Origin: Pseudomonas juntendi
GTDB taxonomy: Bacteria; Pseudomonadota; Gammaproteobacteria; Pseudomonadales; Pseudomonadaceae
Reading direction: 5' to 3'
Length of the DNA stretch: 47,646 nucleotides
Assembly: GCF_009932375.1 (NCBI RefSeq)
Contig: NZ_BLJG01000123.1
Coordinates: 1 to 47,646, forward strand
Shown here: positions 1 through 8,957 of the stretch, in pieces
Position numbering within the stretch: the first letter of the stretch is position 1
Layout of the letters: each line of letters begins with the position of its first letter
Translations under genes and position numbers: made by a program
Notes under the pieces: model-generated
Databases searched by the model: none
Told to the model about the DNA's origin: nothing
The model's input: the letters and a program-made list of their open reading frames with translations, nothing else

Positions 1-2
1 AA

Positions 3-224
3 GCCCTCGCTGCCATGCCGCAGGAGGGGTTGCCAGGCGAGCCCGTCACCTTCATGTTTTCTGGCCCGGATGCCTGTCGCCTGATGGAACAGCAACTGTT
101 GCAAGCGCTTGCGCAACCACCAACGCCGCCCCGCACCTGGCGCTTTTGCAATGTGGATAAAGGCCAATGCGCGCAATTGTCCATCAGCCCACTGGGCAGT
201 GAGGCCGCGAACCCATGCAGCTGA
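3..224 (+). CDS. Partial unidentified reading frame at the window edge
   Basis: An open frame enters from the left edge and ends at 224; an internal ATG lies at 15. I do not recognise the product. The translated part looks protein-like (mixed composition, not the arginine-rich look of shadow frames) and ends in SEAANPCS. It lies beyond the end of the trb operon and points towards it, so it may be the end of a flanking chromosomal gene or a terminal ICE gene. An overlapping frame, 109-315, ends in KKDLKPYMGQ and is equally unassigned; only one of the two can be real, and neither may be. Confidence 0.25.
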   Translation, partial: ALAAMPQEGLPGEPVTFMFSGPDACRLMEQQLLQALAQPPTPPRTWRFCNVDKGQCAQLSISPLGSEAANPCS

Positions 225-541
225 AACTCTTCATTTCGAGCAGGCACAAAAAAGTGCCGGTGTCAAGTCTTTCGCGCAAATCAAGAAGGACTTGAAACCG
301 TATATGGGACAGTAGGTTAGCTCCTTTCGGGGCCGCTTAGAAGAAGAGCGGCGTTGTCGGCTAGGAGCGACATAGGAGCGTTGGGAGAGAAAGCCGCATC
401 GCACTGTGTAGTGCTGGATTGCCGAGGAACGGCGGGCCTGTCGCATCATCATAGCCCAACAGGCTCGGCGGCATCCAGAATGAAGAACGCGCAGCCTGGG
501 CTGCGCGTTCGATGGATGCCGTTGAATAGCATGCGGTGCAA
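225..541. other. Left-end intergenic region of the ICE
   Basis: About 317 bases follow the last trb-operon gene. By the layout of Tn4371-type elements the left attachment site should lie here or just outside the window. I see a small perfect hairpin at 243-258 (GGCAC, six A, GTGCC) and a long one at 485-510, listed separately. No convincing repeat of the right-end sequence (47433-47646) was found by eye, so the exact end is unresolved. Confidence 0.5.
485..510 (-). terminator. Hairpin downstream of the trb operon
   Basis: Bases 485-496 and 499-510 are perfect reverse complements (12 bp, two-base centre, so at least a 10-bp stem in practice). The hairpin starts 32 bases after the DUF2274 stop codon when read on the minus strand and is followed by the moderately T-rich TTCATTCT. 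This suits a terminator of the conjugation operon, although the T tract is weak. Confidence 0.5.
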
Positions 542-787
542 TCATGGCGGCTTCGGTGGTGTGCTGCGGGTCGCCGTGCCCTTCCTGAATCCTCGATCCC
601 CCGCCATGAACGCTTCCAGCATATGCGGGATCAGCGTCGCCGCATCAACGGCCTCGCCATACGCCTGCGCGTGTAGCGCGGCGTAGCGGTCGAGGTCGGC
701 TTTCAAGCTGGTCGGGCAAACGAAAGTCAGCTTGGTGCTCTCGGTCTTCGGCAGCGGGCCGAGCCGCAGCTTCTTGGTCGTGCTCAT
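542..787 (-). CDS. DUF2274 family protein, last gene of the trb operon
   Basis: A small 81-residue protein of the DUF2274 family, which is regularly found directly after trbI in Tn4371-type conjugation operons. The body (RLGPLPKTESTKLTFVCP, then a predicted helix with DLDRYAALHAQAYGE) resembles a ribbon-helix-helix fold: a short strand followed by two helices. That suggests DNA binding, perhaps control of the operon, but this is inference. Its ATG overlaps the trbI stop codon as ATGA, so it is translationally coupled to trbI. The C-terminus is a short basic, proline-rich tail. Confidence 0.85.
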   Translation of the reverse strand: MSTTKKLRLGPLPKTESTKLTFVCPTSLKADLDRYAALHAQAYGEAVDAATLIPHMLEAFMAGDRGFRKGTATRSTPPKPP

Positions 788-2067
788 CGTGAAGTCCCCC
801 GGTTGAAGAACAGCGGCTGGTACCGCCGCAGCACCAGATCCCGGTTGACGATGATGCGAACCGGCAGGCCCGGCCGTTGCGTTAAGGTCGGCTGGATGTT
901 GAGGTTGCGCCGGGTCATCTCCTGGCCGACCTGATTGATGCTGTCCTGCGCGCTGTCGCGCCCAGCGATGATGACGCGATCACCATCCTGCCGGTTCTCC
1001 GGCGCGGCCAGCTCGGCACCGACGCCCAGCAGCGTGGTGAGTGCCGCACCGGCAAAGATGCGGCCCCAGTGGTAGTCCACATCGTCCTCCAGCCCGGCAT
1101 AGCCGGCTGGGTCGGTGCCGGCCAGGTTGTCGAGCGTGAGCGAAGACGTGTCCGGCAGGATGATCCGGTTCCAGACGACTTGAACGCGGCTCTGCCCGTA
1201 GCTGACCTGGCTGTTGTATTTGCCCAGGATGCGCGAACCCTGCGGAATCAGCAGGAAGCGCCCGGAGGCTGTGTCATAGACCGGCTCCGTCACCGTGGCG
1301 ATCACGTCGCCGGGCAAGTCCGACTTAATCCCCGTCACCAAGGCACCTGCGACCACCGTTCCGGCCATGACCTGATACGGCGAAGTTGGCAGGGTCAGAT
1401 TGCCGGAATTACGGGTTTCAGTGGAGCCACCTTTCAAGAAAGCCTCTTTATGGTCTTGCCGGTTTTGCACCGCTGTCGGGTCAGCAGGCTGGGCCGCCGT
1501 GGAGACCGGCCCGGCCGCCAGCGGGTCAAACACCGCATTGGCGGCGAAGCCCGGCGCAGCGGCCACCTGTGTCTGCGCCACCGGCGCCGCATTCTGCCCT
1601 CCCGAGCGGAAGAACACGGACGAGGCCGCGGCCGCTTCGGCTTCTTTGCGCAGAGCATCGTTCGGGTCGTGGCCGGGGGCCGCGTAGGCGGCCGTCGCCG
1701 GCTGCTGCGACTTCACGATGGCCGGGCCAAGATCGCCCGGCAGCGGCGGCCCCAGTTCGGGAACGGCAGGCGGCAACGCCGGCGGCAGCTTGGAGTAGTC
1801 CGTCGGCAGCGCATCCAGTCCTTCAGACTTCGAGACACGATCGACGTTGTAAAGCTCGGTCTGCTCGCCCGCACCGCGCCGCTGAGGTTGCAGCGACCAC
1901 ATCACCGCGCCGAGCACGGCCACCGCCAGGACGCCGGCGAGGATGGCCAGCGTGCGCCGATTCAGGCGCGTGACCGGGCGCGGCTGGGCGCGAAGCGCGA
2001 CCGCCTCGGGAGCGATCTTGCCCGCCGCCTGCGGCGCGGCAAGGTCGGGAGTGTCATCCTGGCTCAT
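784..2067 (-). CDS. trbI: TrbI, VirB10-like channel protein of the T4SS
   Basis: TrbI is the VirB10 homologue that spans the periplasm and links inner-membrane energy sources to the outer-membrane pore. The 427 residues show a short cytoplasmic N-terminus, one membrane segment at about residues 38-57 (TLAILAGVLAVAVLGAVMW), a proline/alanine-rich periplasmic linker to about 200, and the conserved VirB10 beta-barrel domain with LIPQGSRILGKY, VWNRIILPD and the DYHWGRIFAGAALTTLLG antenna region. The length is typical. It begins two bases after trbG ends and overlaps DUF2274. Confidence 0.96.
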   Translation of the reverse strand: MSQDDTPDLAAPQAAGKIAPEAVALRAQPRPVTRLNRRTLAILAGVLAVAVLGAVMWSLQPQRRGAGEQTELYNVDRVSKSEGLDALPTDYSKLPPALPPAVPELGPPLPGDLGPAIVKSQQPATAAYAAPGHDPNDALRKEAEAAAASSVFFRSGGQNAAPVAQTQVAAAPGFAANAVFDPLAAGPVSTAAQPADPTAVQNRQDHKEAFLKGGSTETRNSGNLTLPTSPYQVMAGTVVAGALVTGIKSDLPGDVIATVTEPVYDTASGRFLLIPQGSRILGKYNSQVSYGQSRVQVVWNRIILPDTSSLTLDNLAGTDPAGYAGLEDDVDYHWGRIFAGAALTTLLGVGAELAAPENRQDGDRVIIAGRDSAQDSINQVGQEMTRRNLNIQPTLTQRPGLPVRIIVNRDLVLRRYQPLFFNRGTSR

Positions 2068-2069
2068 GG

Positions 2070-3062
2070 TCAGTTCCTCCGCGCAACGCCATCGGTGCGC
2101 TCGATCCGCACCACGTCGCCGCCGTCGCCGCCCAGCCGCAGTTCGGCCGCGCCGAACAGGCGATCCACGACGTAGTACGGCGCGCGGAAACGGTAGTTCA
2201 CCAATTGCCCGTCGCCCTGCGCGCCGATGACAAACAGCGGCGGCAACTCGCCCTGGGCGATGCCCGCCGGAAACTGGATATAGACCTTCTCTCCATCATC
2301 GAAGGCGCGTAGCGGCTTCCACGGCGGGTTGCTGCCCGATACCGCGTAGCGGAAGCGGATCTTGTCCAGCGACAGGCCCGTATCGACAGGCGTTGTCGCC
2401 TGCGCAGCCTGCGCCTGGCGCTGCAACGCGAGCATCCGGTCTTTCGGGTAGTCCCAGGATACCGACGCCATCCATGCCTTCTCGGTCGAGGTCAGCTCCA
2501 GCAGGTAGGTGCGCCGACTGGTGGTGATGACGAGATTGGTTTTCAGGCCGGAACGGATGGGCTTGACCAGCACATTGACGCGCAGATCGGCCCCGCCGCC
2601 GCTGGACGTGTCGCCCACGATCCAGCGCACGGTATCGCCGGCGGCGACCGTCACCAGTTCCTCGCCCGGTTGAAGCGAAACCACCGTCACGCGCCCCGGC
2701 GACGCATAGACCTGATAAAGCGCGCCATCGGTGAACGGCCACACCTGAATCGCGTTGACGTAGCCCTCACGGGTAGGCGCGATACGCGCTTCTGCATTGG
2801 CACGGGAAACGCGCACCTTTTCGTCGGCCGGCTCCGGCGCAACGGGGGCCTCATCGAGTTCCGGCAGCGGCTTCAACTGCGCCGGCAGCGCCAGCGGTTC
2901 AGGGACGGCGACGACTTCGACGGGCTTGGGCGGTTCGGGCAATGGCTGGGCCAGCACCGGCTCGTCGAGCGAGATGGACGGCGGCGGCTTGCCCTGCGAG
3001 GCGCAGCCCGCGAGGGCCAGCAGCGTCAAAGGAAAAACGTAAAGGCAGAAACGAAGTTTCAT
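2070..3062 (-). CDS. trbG: TrbG, VirB9-like outer-membrane complex protein
   Basis: TrbG is the VirB9 homologue; with TrbI and a VirB7-like lipoprotein it forms the outer-membrane core of the channel. I use the ATG at 3062 (330 residues) because it overlaps the trbF stop as ATGA and gives a clean signal peptide, MKLRFCLYVFPLTLLALAGC, ending in a lipobox with Cys20; the frame is open 13 codons further upstream. A proline-rich stretch (about 23-75) precedes the VirB9 domain, with YQVYASPGRVTVVSLQPGE and the C-terminal PYYVVDRLFGAAELRLG. Confidence 0.95.
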   Translation of the reverse strand: MKLRFCLYVFPLTLLALAGCASQGKPPPSISLDEPVLAQPLPEPPKPVEVVAVPEPLALPAQLKPLPELDEAPVAPEPADEKVRVSRANAEARIAPTREGYVNAIQVWPFTDGALYQVYASPGRVTVVSLQPGEELVTVAAGDTVRWIVGDTSSGGGADLRVNVLVKPIRSGLKTNLVITTSRRTYLLELTSTEKAWMASVSWDYPKDRMLALQRQAQAAQATTPVDTGLSLDKIRFRYAVSGSNPPWKPLRAFDDGEKVYIQFPAGIAQGELPPLFVIGAQGDGQLVNYRFRAPYYVVDRLFGAAELRLGGDGGDVVRIERTDGVARRN

Positions 3063-3763
3063 GGTTTGGCTCCTTCGGAAGAATCCAGTTCGCGGCTCCA
3101 TGACAGGCCGTTGACGTAGATACCCAATGGGTTCTTGCGCAAGCGCTGTTCAGTACGCGGGGTTTGCAGGACGGTCGAAAGCACGGCGTTCCAGCGTTCG
3201 GTGCCGGCGGGCGCACCGTTGACATAGCGCTGCTCTGTCCAGCGCACGTTGAAAGACGTGTCGCTGGCGCGAACCACGCTGGTGATTTGCACCGTTACCG
3301 ATTCCTTGCCGATGCGGGCGAATGGGTCATTGGTGCGGGCGTAGTCGTTGAGCACCGCCGCGCCCTTGTCGGTGGTGTAGTCGTAGGCATCGAGCCAGTT
3401 CTGCCGCACCACGATGGGGTCGATGGACAGCGAGCGAACCAGCGTCACGAAGCGCGCCAGGTGGTGCGCGATCTGCGCGTCGCCGGGCCGATACGGCGTA
3501 GCGGCCTTACCTACAGCGCGCACCTGCCCGGCCTGATCGACCTCGATGACATAGGGCGTCACGATGGACTGCGCCGAGCGCCACACCAGGCCGCCGGCCA
3601 TCAACAGCGCGAGCACTAGACAGCCGAAGGCCATCAGGCGCCAATTCTTCGCCTGCACGCGGGCGGAGCCGATACGGTCGTCCCACACCTGGGCGGCGGC
3701 TTGATACGGGGTGGCAGGCTGCGGCGTATCGGCGTAGCGCACCTGCGGTCGTTTGAATCGCAT
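3059..3763 (-). CDS. trbF: TrbF, VirB8-like inner-membrane assembly protein
   Basis: TrbF is the VirB8 homologue, a bitopic inner-membrane protein that nucleates assembly of the conjugation channel. In 234 residues there is a cytoplasmic N-terminus ending in AQVWDDRIGSARVQAKNW, one membrane segment around 43-62 (LMAFGCLVLALLMAGGLVW), and a periplasmic NTF2-like domain with YVIEVDQAGQVRAVG, FNVRWTEQRYVNG and the terminal NPLGIYVNGLSWSREL. It starts 18 bases after trbL with a good ribosome site (AAGGAG) and overlaps trbG by ATGA. Confidence 0.96.
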   Translation of the reverse strand: MRFKRPQVRYADTPQPATPYQAAAQVWDDRIGSARVQAKNWRLMAFGCLVLALLMAGGLVWRSAQSIVTPYVIEVDQAGQVRAVGKAATPYRPGDAQIAHHLARFVTLVRSLSIDPIVVRQNWLDAYDYTTDKGAAVLNDYARTNDPFARIGKESVTVQITSVVRASDTSFNVRWTEQRYVNGAPAGTERWNAVLSTVLQTPRTEQRLRKNPLGIYVNGLSWSRELDSSEGAKP

Positions 3764-3781
3764 GGGTGTTCTCCTTGAAGG

Positions 3782-5149
3782 TTAGGTATCGGAATCCCGC
3801 AGGCTCGGGCCTTGCCCGGAGCCGCCGCCGTCGCCCCCGCGCAGCGTGTGGGCGGCAGTGGTCGCGGCATGGGTAGCCTGCTGGCGGCGGTGCATCCGCT
3901 TGGCCCAGGCCGGTTGCTCTTGCTTCTGCGAGCCTGCGGTGCCGTCTGCGGTCTGGCCGCGGCCAGCACCGTCGCTGCCGGCTTCTGTGCCGTTCCAGCC
4001 AGCGCGGAAGGAGTCGGCCACCTTCTGCCCAACAGCGGAAGCACCAGAGGTGACGCTGCGGCCTGCGGCTTGTGCGCCGGTCTTGGCGACATTGCCGAGG
4101 CCAGCCGCCGCGCCCTTGGCACCGCCGCCGGCCGCAGCGGAACCGGCCTGGAACGCCGATCGGGCACTGCCGGCCGCCGAAGTCGCGGCACGCGCGCCGG
4201 CACCGGCCAGCTTTGCGGCCGCCGGGGCCATTCGTGCCCCAGCCATGACGGCGCCGCCCACTCCCGTTGCGGCGGCTCCGATGGCAACGCCGGTGCCGAC
4301 AGCCCCGACCGCAGCACCAGCCATCGCGCCCGCACCAAGCTGTGGCGCACCGGACACCAGGCCGGTGGCGATACCGGGGCCGAAAATGCCCAGCGCCAGC
4401 AGCGCGAGCGAGGCCAGCATCACGACCAGCGCGTGGTCGATTGATGGTTCGTCGGGATGTACCTGGAACTCGGCAAACAGCCCGGAACCAATGCCGACGA
4501 TGACGGCCAGCACCAAGACCTTGATGCCTGACGACACCACGTTGCCTAGCACCTTTTCCGCGAGGAACGAGGTCTTGTTCCAGAGTGCAAACGGGATCAA
4601 GACGAAGCCGGCGAGCGTAGTCAGTTTGAACTCGATCAGCGTGATGAAAAGCTGTACGGCCAGCACGAAGAAGCAGAGGATCACCACCAGCCAGGCGATG
4701 AACAGAACCACGATAGGGTCGATGTTCACGAACACCTCGGGGAACCCAGCCATGTCCCCGATCTGTTCCAGAATCGGCGCGGCTGCGTCGATGCCGGTCT
4801 TCGCCAGCCGGCCCGGCTGAAGAAAGTTCTCCATCGTGATGGCCGAGCCGGTAGCGGTGATTCCCAAGCCGGCGAACGAGCGGAACACGATGCTCGCCAG
4901 CCAGTTGAAGTTGCCGATGATGTAGGCGAACGCGCCGACATAGAGCACCTTGCGCAGCAGCTTGGCGATCACGTCGTCGCCCTGGCCGGTGGCGTGGCTC
5001 ATGGCCCAATACAGGCCAGCGATCGTCATGTCGATGACGATGAGCGTGGCGGTGAGAAATGCCACTTCGCCCTGCAATAAGCCGAAGCCCGAGTCGATGT
5101 AGCGCGAGAACGTATCGAGGAAACGGTCGATGATGGTCACGTCGTTCAT
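3782..5149 (-). CDS. trbL: TrbL, VirB6-like polytopic channel protein
   Basis: TrbL is the polytopic inner-membrane VirB6 homologue thought to form part of the DNA-conducting pore. The first 270 or so of its 455 residues contain about six hydrophobic segments (for example AFLTATLIVIDMTIAGLYW and IVVLFIAWLVVILCFFVLAV). The next 100 residues are almost entirely glycine and alanine, followed by a hydrophilic tail rich in Gly, Gln and His, as is usual for TrbL. The ATG overlaps the trbK stop as ATGA. The high GC of the Gly/Ala region produces long spurious frames on both strands. Confidence 0.95.
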   Translation of the reverse strand: MNDVTIIDRFLDTFSRYIDSGFGLLQGEVAFLTATLIVIDMTIAGLYWAMSHATGQGDDVIAKLLRKVLYVGAFAYIIGNFNWLASIVFRSFAGLGITATGSAITMENFLQPGRLAKTGIDAAAPILEQIGDMAGFPEVFVNIDPIVVLFIAWLVVILCFFVLAVQLFITLIEFKLTTLAGFVLIPFALWNKTSFLAEKVLGNVVSSGIKVLVLAVIVGIGSGLFAEFQVHPDEPSIDHALVVMLASLALLALGIFGPGIATGLVSGAPQLGAGAMAGAAVGAVGTGVAIGAAATGVGGAVMAGARMAPAAAKLAGAGARAATSAAGSARSAFQAGSAAAGGGAKGAAAGLGNVAKTGAQAAGRSVTSGASAVGQKVADSFRAGWNGTEAGSDGAGRGQTADGTAGSQKQEQPAWAKRMHRRQQATHAATTAAHTLRGGDGGGSGQGPSLRDSDT

Positions 5150-5472
5150 GGCGAATCCTCGGGCGGAGTGAGCGGAACGGCGCCCTCTGGCAATTCATCT
5201 GCGGGCGTATCGAAGCTCGGCGGAATCGGCGGGAGTTCAGCCAGCGAGTTGTATTCATCCGGCCCGGTATGGCCGGCGAAGAAGCGCCGCCGGAAGGCTT
5301 CGGCGGCGGCGCGGCAGGCATCCTCGCCCATGGCCTGCCGGTCGACCGCGCATTGCCCGCGCAACGCCTTGAGCCGCACCGGATCTGCGGCCAGGGCGTC
5401 GGCCAGGTTCTCGGCCGGCTGCTGGCCGCACGCGGTCAGCAGCACGGCCAGCAGGACGGAAGCGCATCGCAT
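5146..5472 (-). CDS. trbK: TrbK/EexN-type entry-exclusion lipoprotein
   Basis: A 108-residue lipoprotein: signal peptide MRCASVLLAVLLTAC with a lipobox (LLTAC) and then a short helical domain. The position between trbJ and trbL is that of trbK, whose product blocks entry of the same element into a cell that already carries it. The core ADPVRLKALRGQCAVDRQ followed by CRAAAEAFRRRFF matches EexN-type proteins: two cysteines embedded in charged helices. A second protein of this type is encoded at 16159-16422. The C-terminus (about 75-108) is proline-rich and acidic. Confidence 0.85.
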   Translation of the reverse strand: MRCASVLLAVLLTACGQQPAENLADALAADPVRLKALRGQCAVDRQAMGEDACRAAAEAFRRRFFAGHTGPDEYNSLAELPPIPPSFDTPADELPEGAVPLTPPEDSP

Positions 5473-5484
5473 GGCCGCCTCCGG

Positions 5485-6228
5485 TCAGTTGTTGTAGAAG
5501 TTGACGGACTGCGGCGTGTACGGCGTGCCGGTGCCGAGGAAGCGCCGCCGCACTTCGCGGGCGCGCTCCATAGCCGCCGCTTGCCGCGCCAGTTCCAGCG
5601 AAGCGGCCCGGTCTTGCGTGATCTGGAGCTGCTGCGCCTGGATCGACTGCTTGGCCTGCAAAGCCAGGAGCTGGTTCGTCGCCTGCATCGCTTGCAGCGC
5701 GCCGGTGGCCGACTGGCTCTGGCTCACGAGGTCGGCCAGCGCGCTTTCGTCTTGGGCGAGGTTCTGCGACACCTGCGCCTGCATCCGCATCGCGGTGTGC
5801 AGGCCGTTCAAGGTGTTCTGCCAGCGTTCGCGGGCATCCTGTGCCATGCGGTCGCCGCTGATGGTGGAGGCGTACTGTTCCGGGTACAGGCGGGCGAACG
5901 TGGCATCCATGCTCTGCACGTCGTAGGCCAAGCCGCGCGCCTCGGCGATCAGGCGCTCGGTGGTGGCGAGCGTCGAGCGCAGGCGGTTGACGATGTTGAA
6001 GTCGAGATTTGCCAGGTTCCTGGCCTGGTTCATCAACATCTGCGCCTCGTTCTGGAGCTGGTTGATCTGGTTGTTGATCTGTTCCAGCGTGCGCACGGCG
6101 GTCAGCGTGTTCTGCACGAAGTTGGACGGGTCGAACACCGTCAGCGCGGATGCGGGCTGCACGGCCAACAGCGATACCGACAGCACAGCAGCGAGTGAGA
6201 CAGAGAGCAAACGGGGCTTGGTCATCAT
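5485..6228 (-). CDS. trbJ: TrbJ, VirB5-like minor pilus component
   Basis: TrbJ is the VirB5 homologue, a secreted helical protein associated with the pilus. The frame is open further upstream, but the ATG at 6228 is favoured: it overlaps the trbE stop as ATGA, has GGAGG seven bases before it, and starts a signal peptide with the cleavage region VQPASA. A second ATG follows directly at 6225. The mature part is long amphipathic helix (TVRTLEQINNQINQLQNEAQ), with the typical VirB5/TrbJ glutamine-rich C-terminal half. 247 residues is the normal size. Confidence 0.93.
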   Translation of the reverse strand: MMTKPRLLSVSLAAVLSVSLLAVQPASALTVFDPSNFVQNTLTAVRTLEQINNQINQLQNEAQMLMNQARNLANLDFNIVNRLRSTLATTERLIAEARGLAYDVQSMDATFARLYPEQYASTISGDRMAQDARERWQNTLNGLHTAMRMQAQVSQNLAQDESALADLVSQSQSATGALQAMQATNQLLALQAKQSIQAQQLQITQDRAASLELARQAAAMERAREVRRRFLGTGTPYTPQSVNFYNN

Positions 6229-8675
6229 GGCGAAACCTCCAGCGGTTGAGAAGCGAGAAAGGAAGCTGCCGCCGGAGCGGACGGCAGCAGGTCGGCGGCC
6301 CAGCCGAGGCCGCGATGGCGCAGCCACGCGCCGGCGAAGCCGGGAGCGCCGGCCTGCGTCAGCACGCGGTCAATGTCGCGTTGGTCTTGAGGGGTGGATG
6401 CGCTCGCGAATGCGAGCGCGACAGGCCCCAGGTCGAGGTCGAACAGGCGATTGCCGAGGCGCGACTGGTAGTAGTAATCGCGCTTGGGCTGGGCGGTCGC
6501 CACGATCTCAATCTGGCGGCTGCTCAAGCCGAAGCCTTCGTAGATCGTGCGAATCTGCGGCTCGGTGGCCTGCGGGTTAGGTAAGAAGATCCTGCTCGCG
6601 CAGCTTTCGATGATGGCTGGCGCGATGGTCGAGTCCTTGATGTCGGCCAGCGACTGCGTGGCGAAGATGACGCTGACGTTCTTTTTTCTGAGCGTCTTGA
6701 GCCATTGCCGGATGCGGGCCGCGAAGGACGGCTCATTGAGGAACAGCCACGCTTCATCGAGGATCAACAGCGTGGGCGCGCCGTCGAAACGTTCGTCGAA
6801 GCGGGCGAACAGGTAGCGCAGCACCGCTTGCACGGCGGCCGGGCTGTGCATCAGTTCTTCCATCTCGAAGCCCTGCACGTCGGCCATGCCCAGCCGGTCG
6901 TGGTCAGCGTCCAGCAGCTTGCCGTGTGCGCCGCCCAGCACATAGGGCGCGAGCGCTTGGCGCAGCGCGTTAAACTGCAATAACACCGACAAGCCGGTCA
7001 TGGTGCGCTGCTCCACCGGCGCACCGGCAAGGCTTCTCAGCGCCGACCAGATGGCAGCCTTCTCGTCCGGGCCGACCGTCACGCCTTCGTGCAGCAGCCG
7101 GCCCTCCACCCATTCGGCGGCCCAGGTGCGGTAGCCCTCGTGGGCAATTCGCGCGAGTGGCTGGAAGGCGATGCCGCCATCGGCGCCGAGGTCATAGTGC
7201 TCACCGCCAAGGCCGAAGATGGTGGCGCGCATCGAGCGGCCCATGTCGAAGGCGAAGATCCGCGAGCCGAAGTAGCGCCGGAACTGCATGGCCAAGATGG
7301 CGAGCAGCACCGACTTGCCCATGCCGGTCGGCCCGGCGACAAGGGTGTGCCCCACGTCGCCGATGTGCGTCACCAGCCGGAACGGCGTCGCGCCATCGGT
7401 GCGGGTGACGATCAGCGGCGGGCCATCGAGGTGTTCGTTCTTCTCCGGCCCAGCCCATACCGCTGACATCGGCATCATGTGCGCCAGGTTCAGCGTCGAA
7501 ACGATGGGCTGACGCACGTTCGCGTATGCGTTGCCGGGGACGGACGACAGCCAGGCATCGACTGCGTTGAGGGTTTCGGGGATGGTCACGAAACCCCGGC
7601 CCTGGATGACGCGCTCCACCATGCGCAGCTTCTCGTCGGCCACGGCCGGGTCGGCGTCGAGCACCGTCACCGTGGCGGTGAGGTAGCCGAAGGCGACTTG
7701 ATCGCTGCCCAGCTCCTGCAAGGCGGCATCGGCGTCGGCGGCCTTGTTGCTGGCATCGGTATCGACCAGCGGGCTTTCCTGCTGAAAGATCGTTTCGCGC
7801 AGCAGCGCGATGACGTTCTTGCGCTTGGCGAACCATTGGCGCCGCAAGCGCCCCAATTCCCGTTCCGCCTCGGCTTTGTCCAGGCACAGGAAGCGCGTAC
7901 TCCAGCGATACGCAAAGCCCAGGCGGTTGAGGTCGTCCAAGATCCCCGGCCAGGTCGAGGTCGGGAAGCCTCGTACCGACACCACGCGCAGGTGCTGATC
8001 GCCCAGCATGGGCGCCAGGCCGCCGACCAGCGCGGCATCGGCAAGCAGTGCGTCGATATGGAACGGCACGTCGGGCACGCCGACGCGATAGCGCCGGGTG
8101 GAGACTGTGGCATGCAGGTAGGTCAGCGTCTGGCTATCGTCCAGCCAGGCAATCTCCGGCATCACACCATCGAGCAGGTCGAACACGCGATCGGTCTCTG
8201 CCACGAAGGAATCAAGCCGACCACGCCAGTCCACACCCTCAGTGGGCCGTTTCTCGTACAGCATCCCAGCCGCACGGGCGCGAGACTCTTGCGGCGGTAG
8301 GTGTTGCAACGTGAAGTGATAGACGCTCTCGAAATGGCCATCCGACTCCTCGAACGCCGCGCGTCGCTCCTCATCCACCAGCCAGGACAGTGGTTCGGGA
8401 AAGGAGGATTGCGGATAGCTCGATGCCCGCATCCGCTCGGCCTCGATATAGAAGGCCCAGCCAGACCCGGTACGGCGAAGCGCGTTGTTCTGCCGCGCCG
8501 ACGTGGCAATCAGCTCGCCCTGTGTCGCACTGTCCAAGTCGGGGCCGCGAAACTGGAACGTGCGTTGAAACGAACCATCTTTGTTCAGCACAACGCCCGG
8601 CGCGACCAGCCCGGCCCAGGGCAGCCAGTCGGCAAGCAAGGCCGGGCGCTGACGATATTCGGCAAGGTTCAGCAT
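6225..8675 (-). CDS. trbE: TrbE, VirB4-like T4SS ATPase
   Basis: TrbE is the VirB4 ATPase that powers pilus assembly and substrate transfer at the inner membrane. The 816 residues carry the CagE/VirB4 N-terminal domain and a RecA-like motor with Walker A GPTGMGKS near residue 447, Walker B TLLILDEAWLFL and the motif VIFATQSLADI. All are intact and the length is normal. It begins 12 bases after trbD ends and overlaps trbJ. Confidence 0.97.
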   Translation of the reverse strand: MLNLAEYRQRPALLADWLPWAGLVAPGVVLNKDGSFQRTFQFRGPDLDSATQGELIATSARQNNALRRTGSGWAFYIEAERMRASSYPQSSFPEPLSWLVDEERRAAFEESDGHFESVYHFTLQHLPPQESRARAAGMLYEKRPTEGVDWRGRLDSFVAETDRVFDLLDGVMPEIAWLDDSQTLTYLHATVSTRRYRVGVPDVPFHIDALLADAALVGGLAPMLGDQHLRVVSVRGFPTSTWPGILDDLNRLGFAYRWSTRFLCLDKAEAERELGRLRRQWFAKRKNVIALLRETIFQQESPLVDTDASNKAADADAALQELGSDQVAFGYLTATVTVLDADPAVADEKLRMVERVIQGRGFVTIPETLNAVDAWLSSVPGNAYANVRQPIVSTLNLAHMMPMSAVWAGPEKNEHLDGPPLIVTRTDGATPFRLVTHIGDVGHTLVAGPTGMGKSVLLAILAMQFRRYFGSRIFAFDMGRSMRATIFGLGGEHYDLGADGGIAFQPLARIAHEGYRTWAAEWVEGRLLHEGVTVGPDEKAAIWSALRSLAGAPVEQRTMTGLSVLLQFNALRQALAPYVLGGAHGKLLDADHDRLGMADVQGFEMEELMHSPAAVQAVLRYLFARFDERFDGAPTLLILDEAWLFLNEPSFAARIRQWLKTLRKKNVSVIFATQSLADIKDSTIAPAIIESCASRIFLPNPQATEPQIRTIYEGFGLSSRQIEIVATAQPKRDYYYQSRLGNRLFDLDLGPVALAFASASTPQDQRDIDRVLTQAGAPGFAGAWLRHRGLGWAADLLPSAPAAASFLASQPLEVSP

Positions 8676-8687
8676 GGCGTCCTCCCC

Positions 8688-8957
8688 TCACACGTCCAGA
8701 AGCGGGCGGTGTTTGATATGCCGCGCGAAGACCTGCATGAACTGCGGATCGACGCGCGCACCCCATACGGCCAGCGAGTGGCCGACGATCCAGAGCACCA
8801 CGCCGGGAATCCACAGTTGCAGGCCCAGCCCGACGGCGGCGGCCAGCGTGCCGTTGGCAATTGCCACGGTGCGCGGCGCGCCGCCCAGCAGGATTGGCTC
8901 GGTCAGCGAGCGATGCAGCGGCACCTCGAAGCCTGGAAGGTCGCTGGCCGTACTCAT
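8688..8957 (-). CDS. trbD: TrbD, VirB3-like membrane protein
   Basis: TrbD is the small VirB3 homologue that associates with the VirB4 ATPase. The chosen ATG at 8957 overlaps the trbC stop as ATGA and gives 89 residues, the usual size; the longer open frame upstream is the shadow of trbC. The sequence begins with the typical FEVPLHRSLTEPILLGGAPR and has two closely spaced hydrophobic segments (VAIANGTLAAAVGLGLQLW and IPGVVLWIVGHSLAVWGA). Confidence 0.94.
   Translation of the reverse strand: MSTASDLPGFEVPLHRSLTEPILLGGAPRTVAIANGTLAAAVGLGLQLWIPGVVLWIVGHSLAVWGARVDPQFMQVFARHIKHRPLLDV

Noticed and set aside
231..545. Minus-strand frame of 104 codons whose ATG overlaps the DUF2274 stop
   Set aside because: Composition is Arg/Ser/Cys-rich without domain features and the frame contains the operon hairpin at 485-510; the overlap looks accidental.
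1069..2175. 368-codon plus-strand frame opposite trbI
   Set aside because: Shadow of trbI with Arg-rich composition and no recognisable domain.
3507..5321. 604-codon minus-strand frame across trbL
   Set aside because: It is Arg/Gly-rich and lies over trbF, trbL and trbK, which are certain; a GC-skew shadow.
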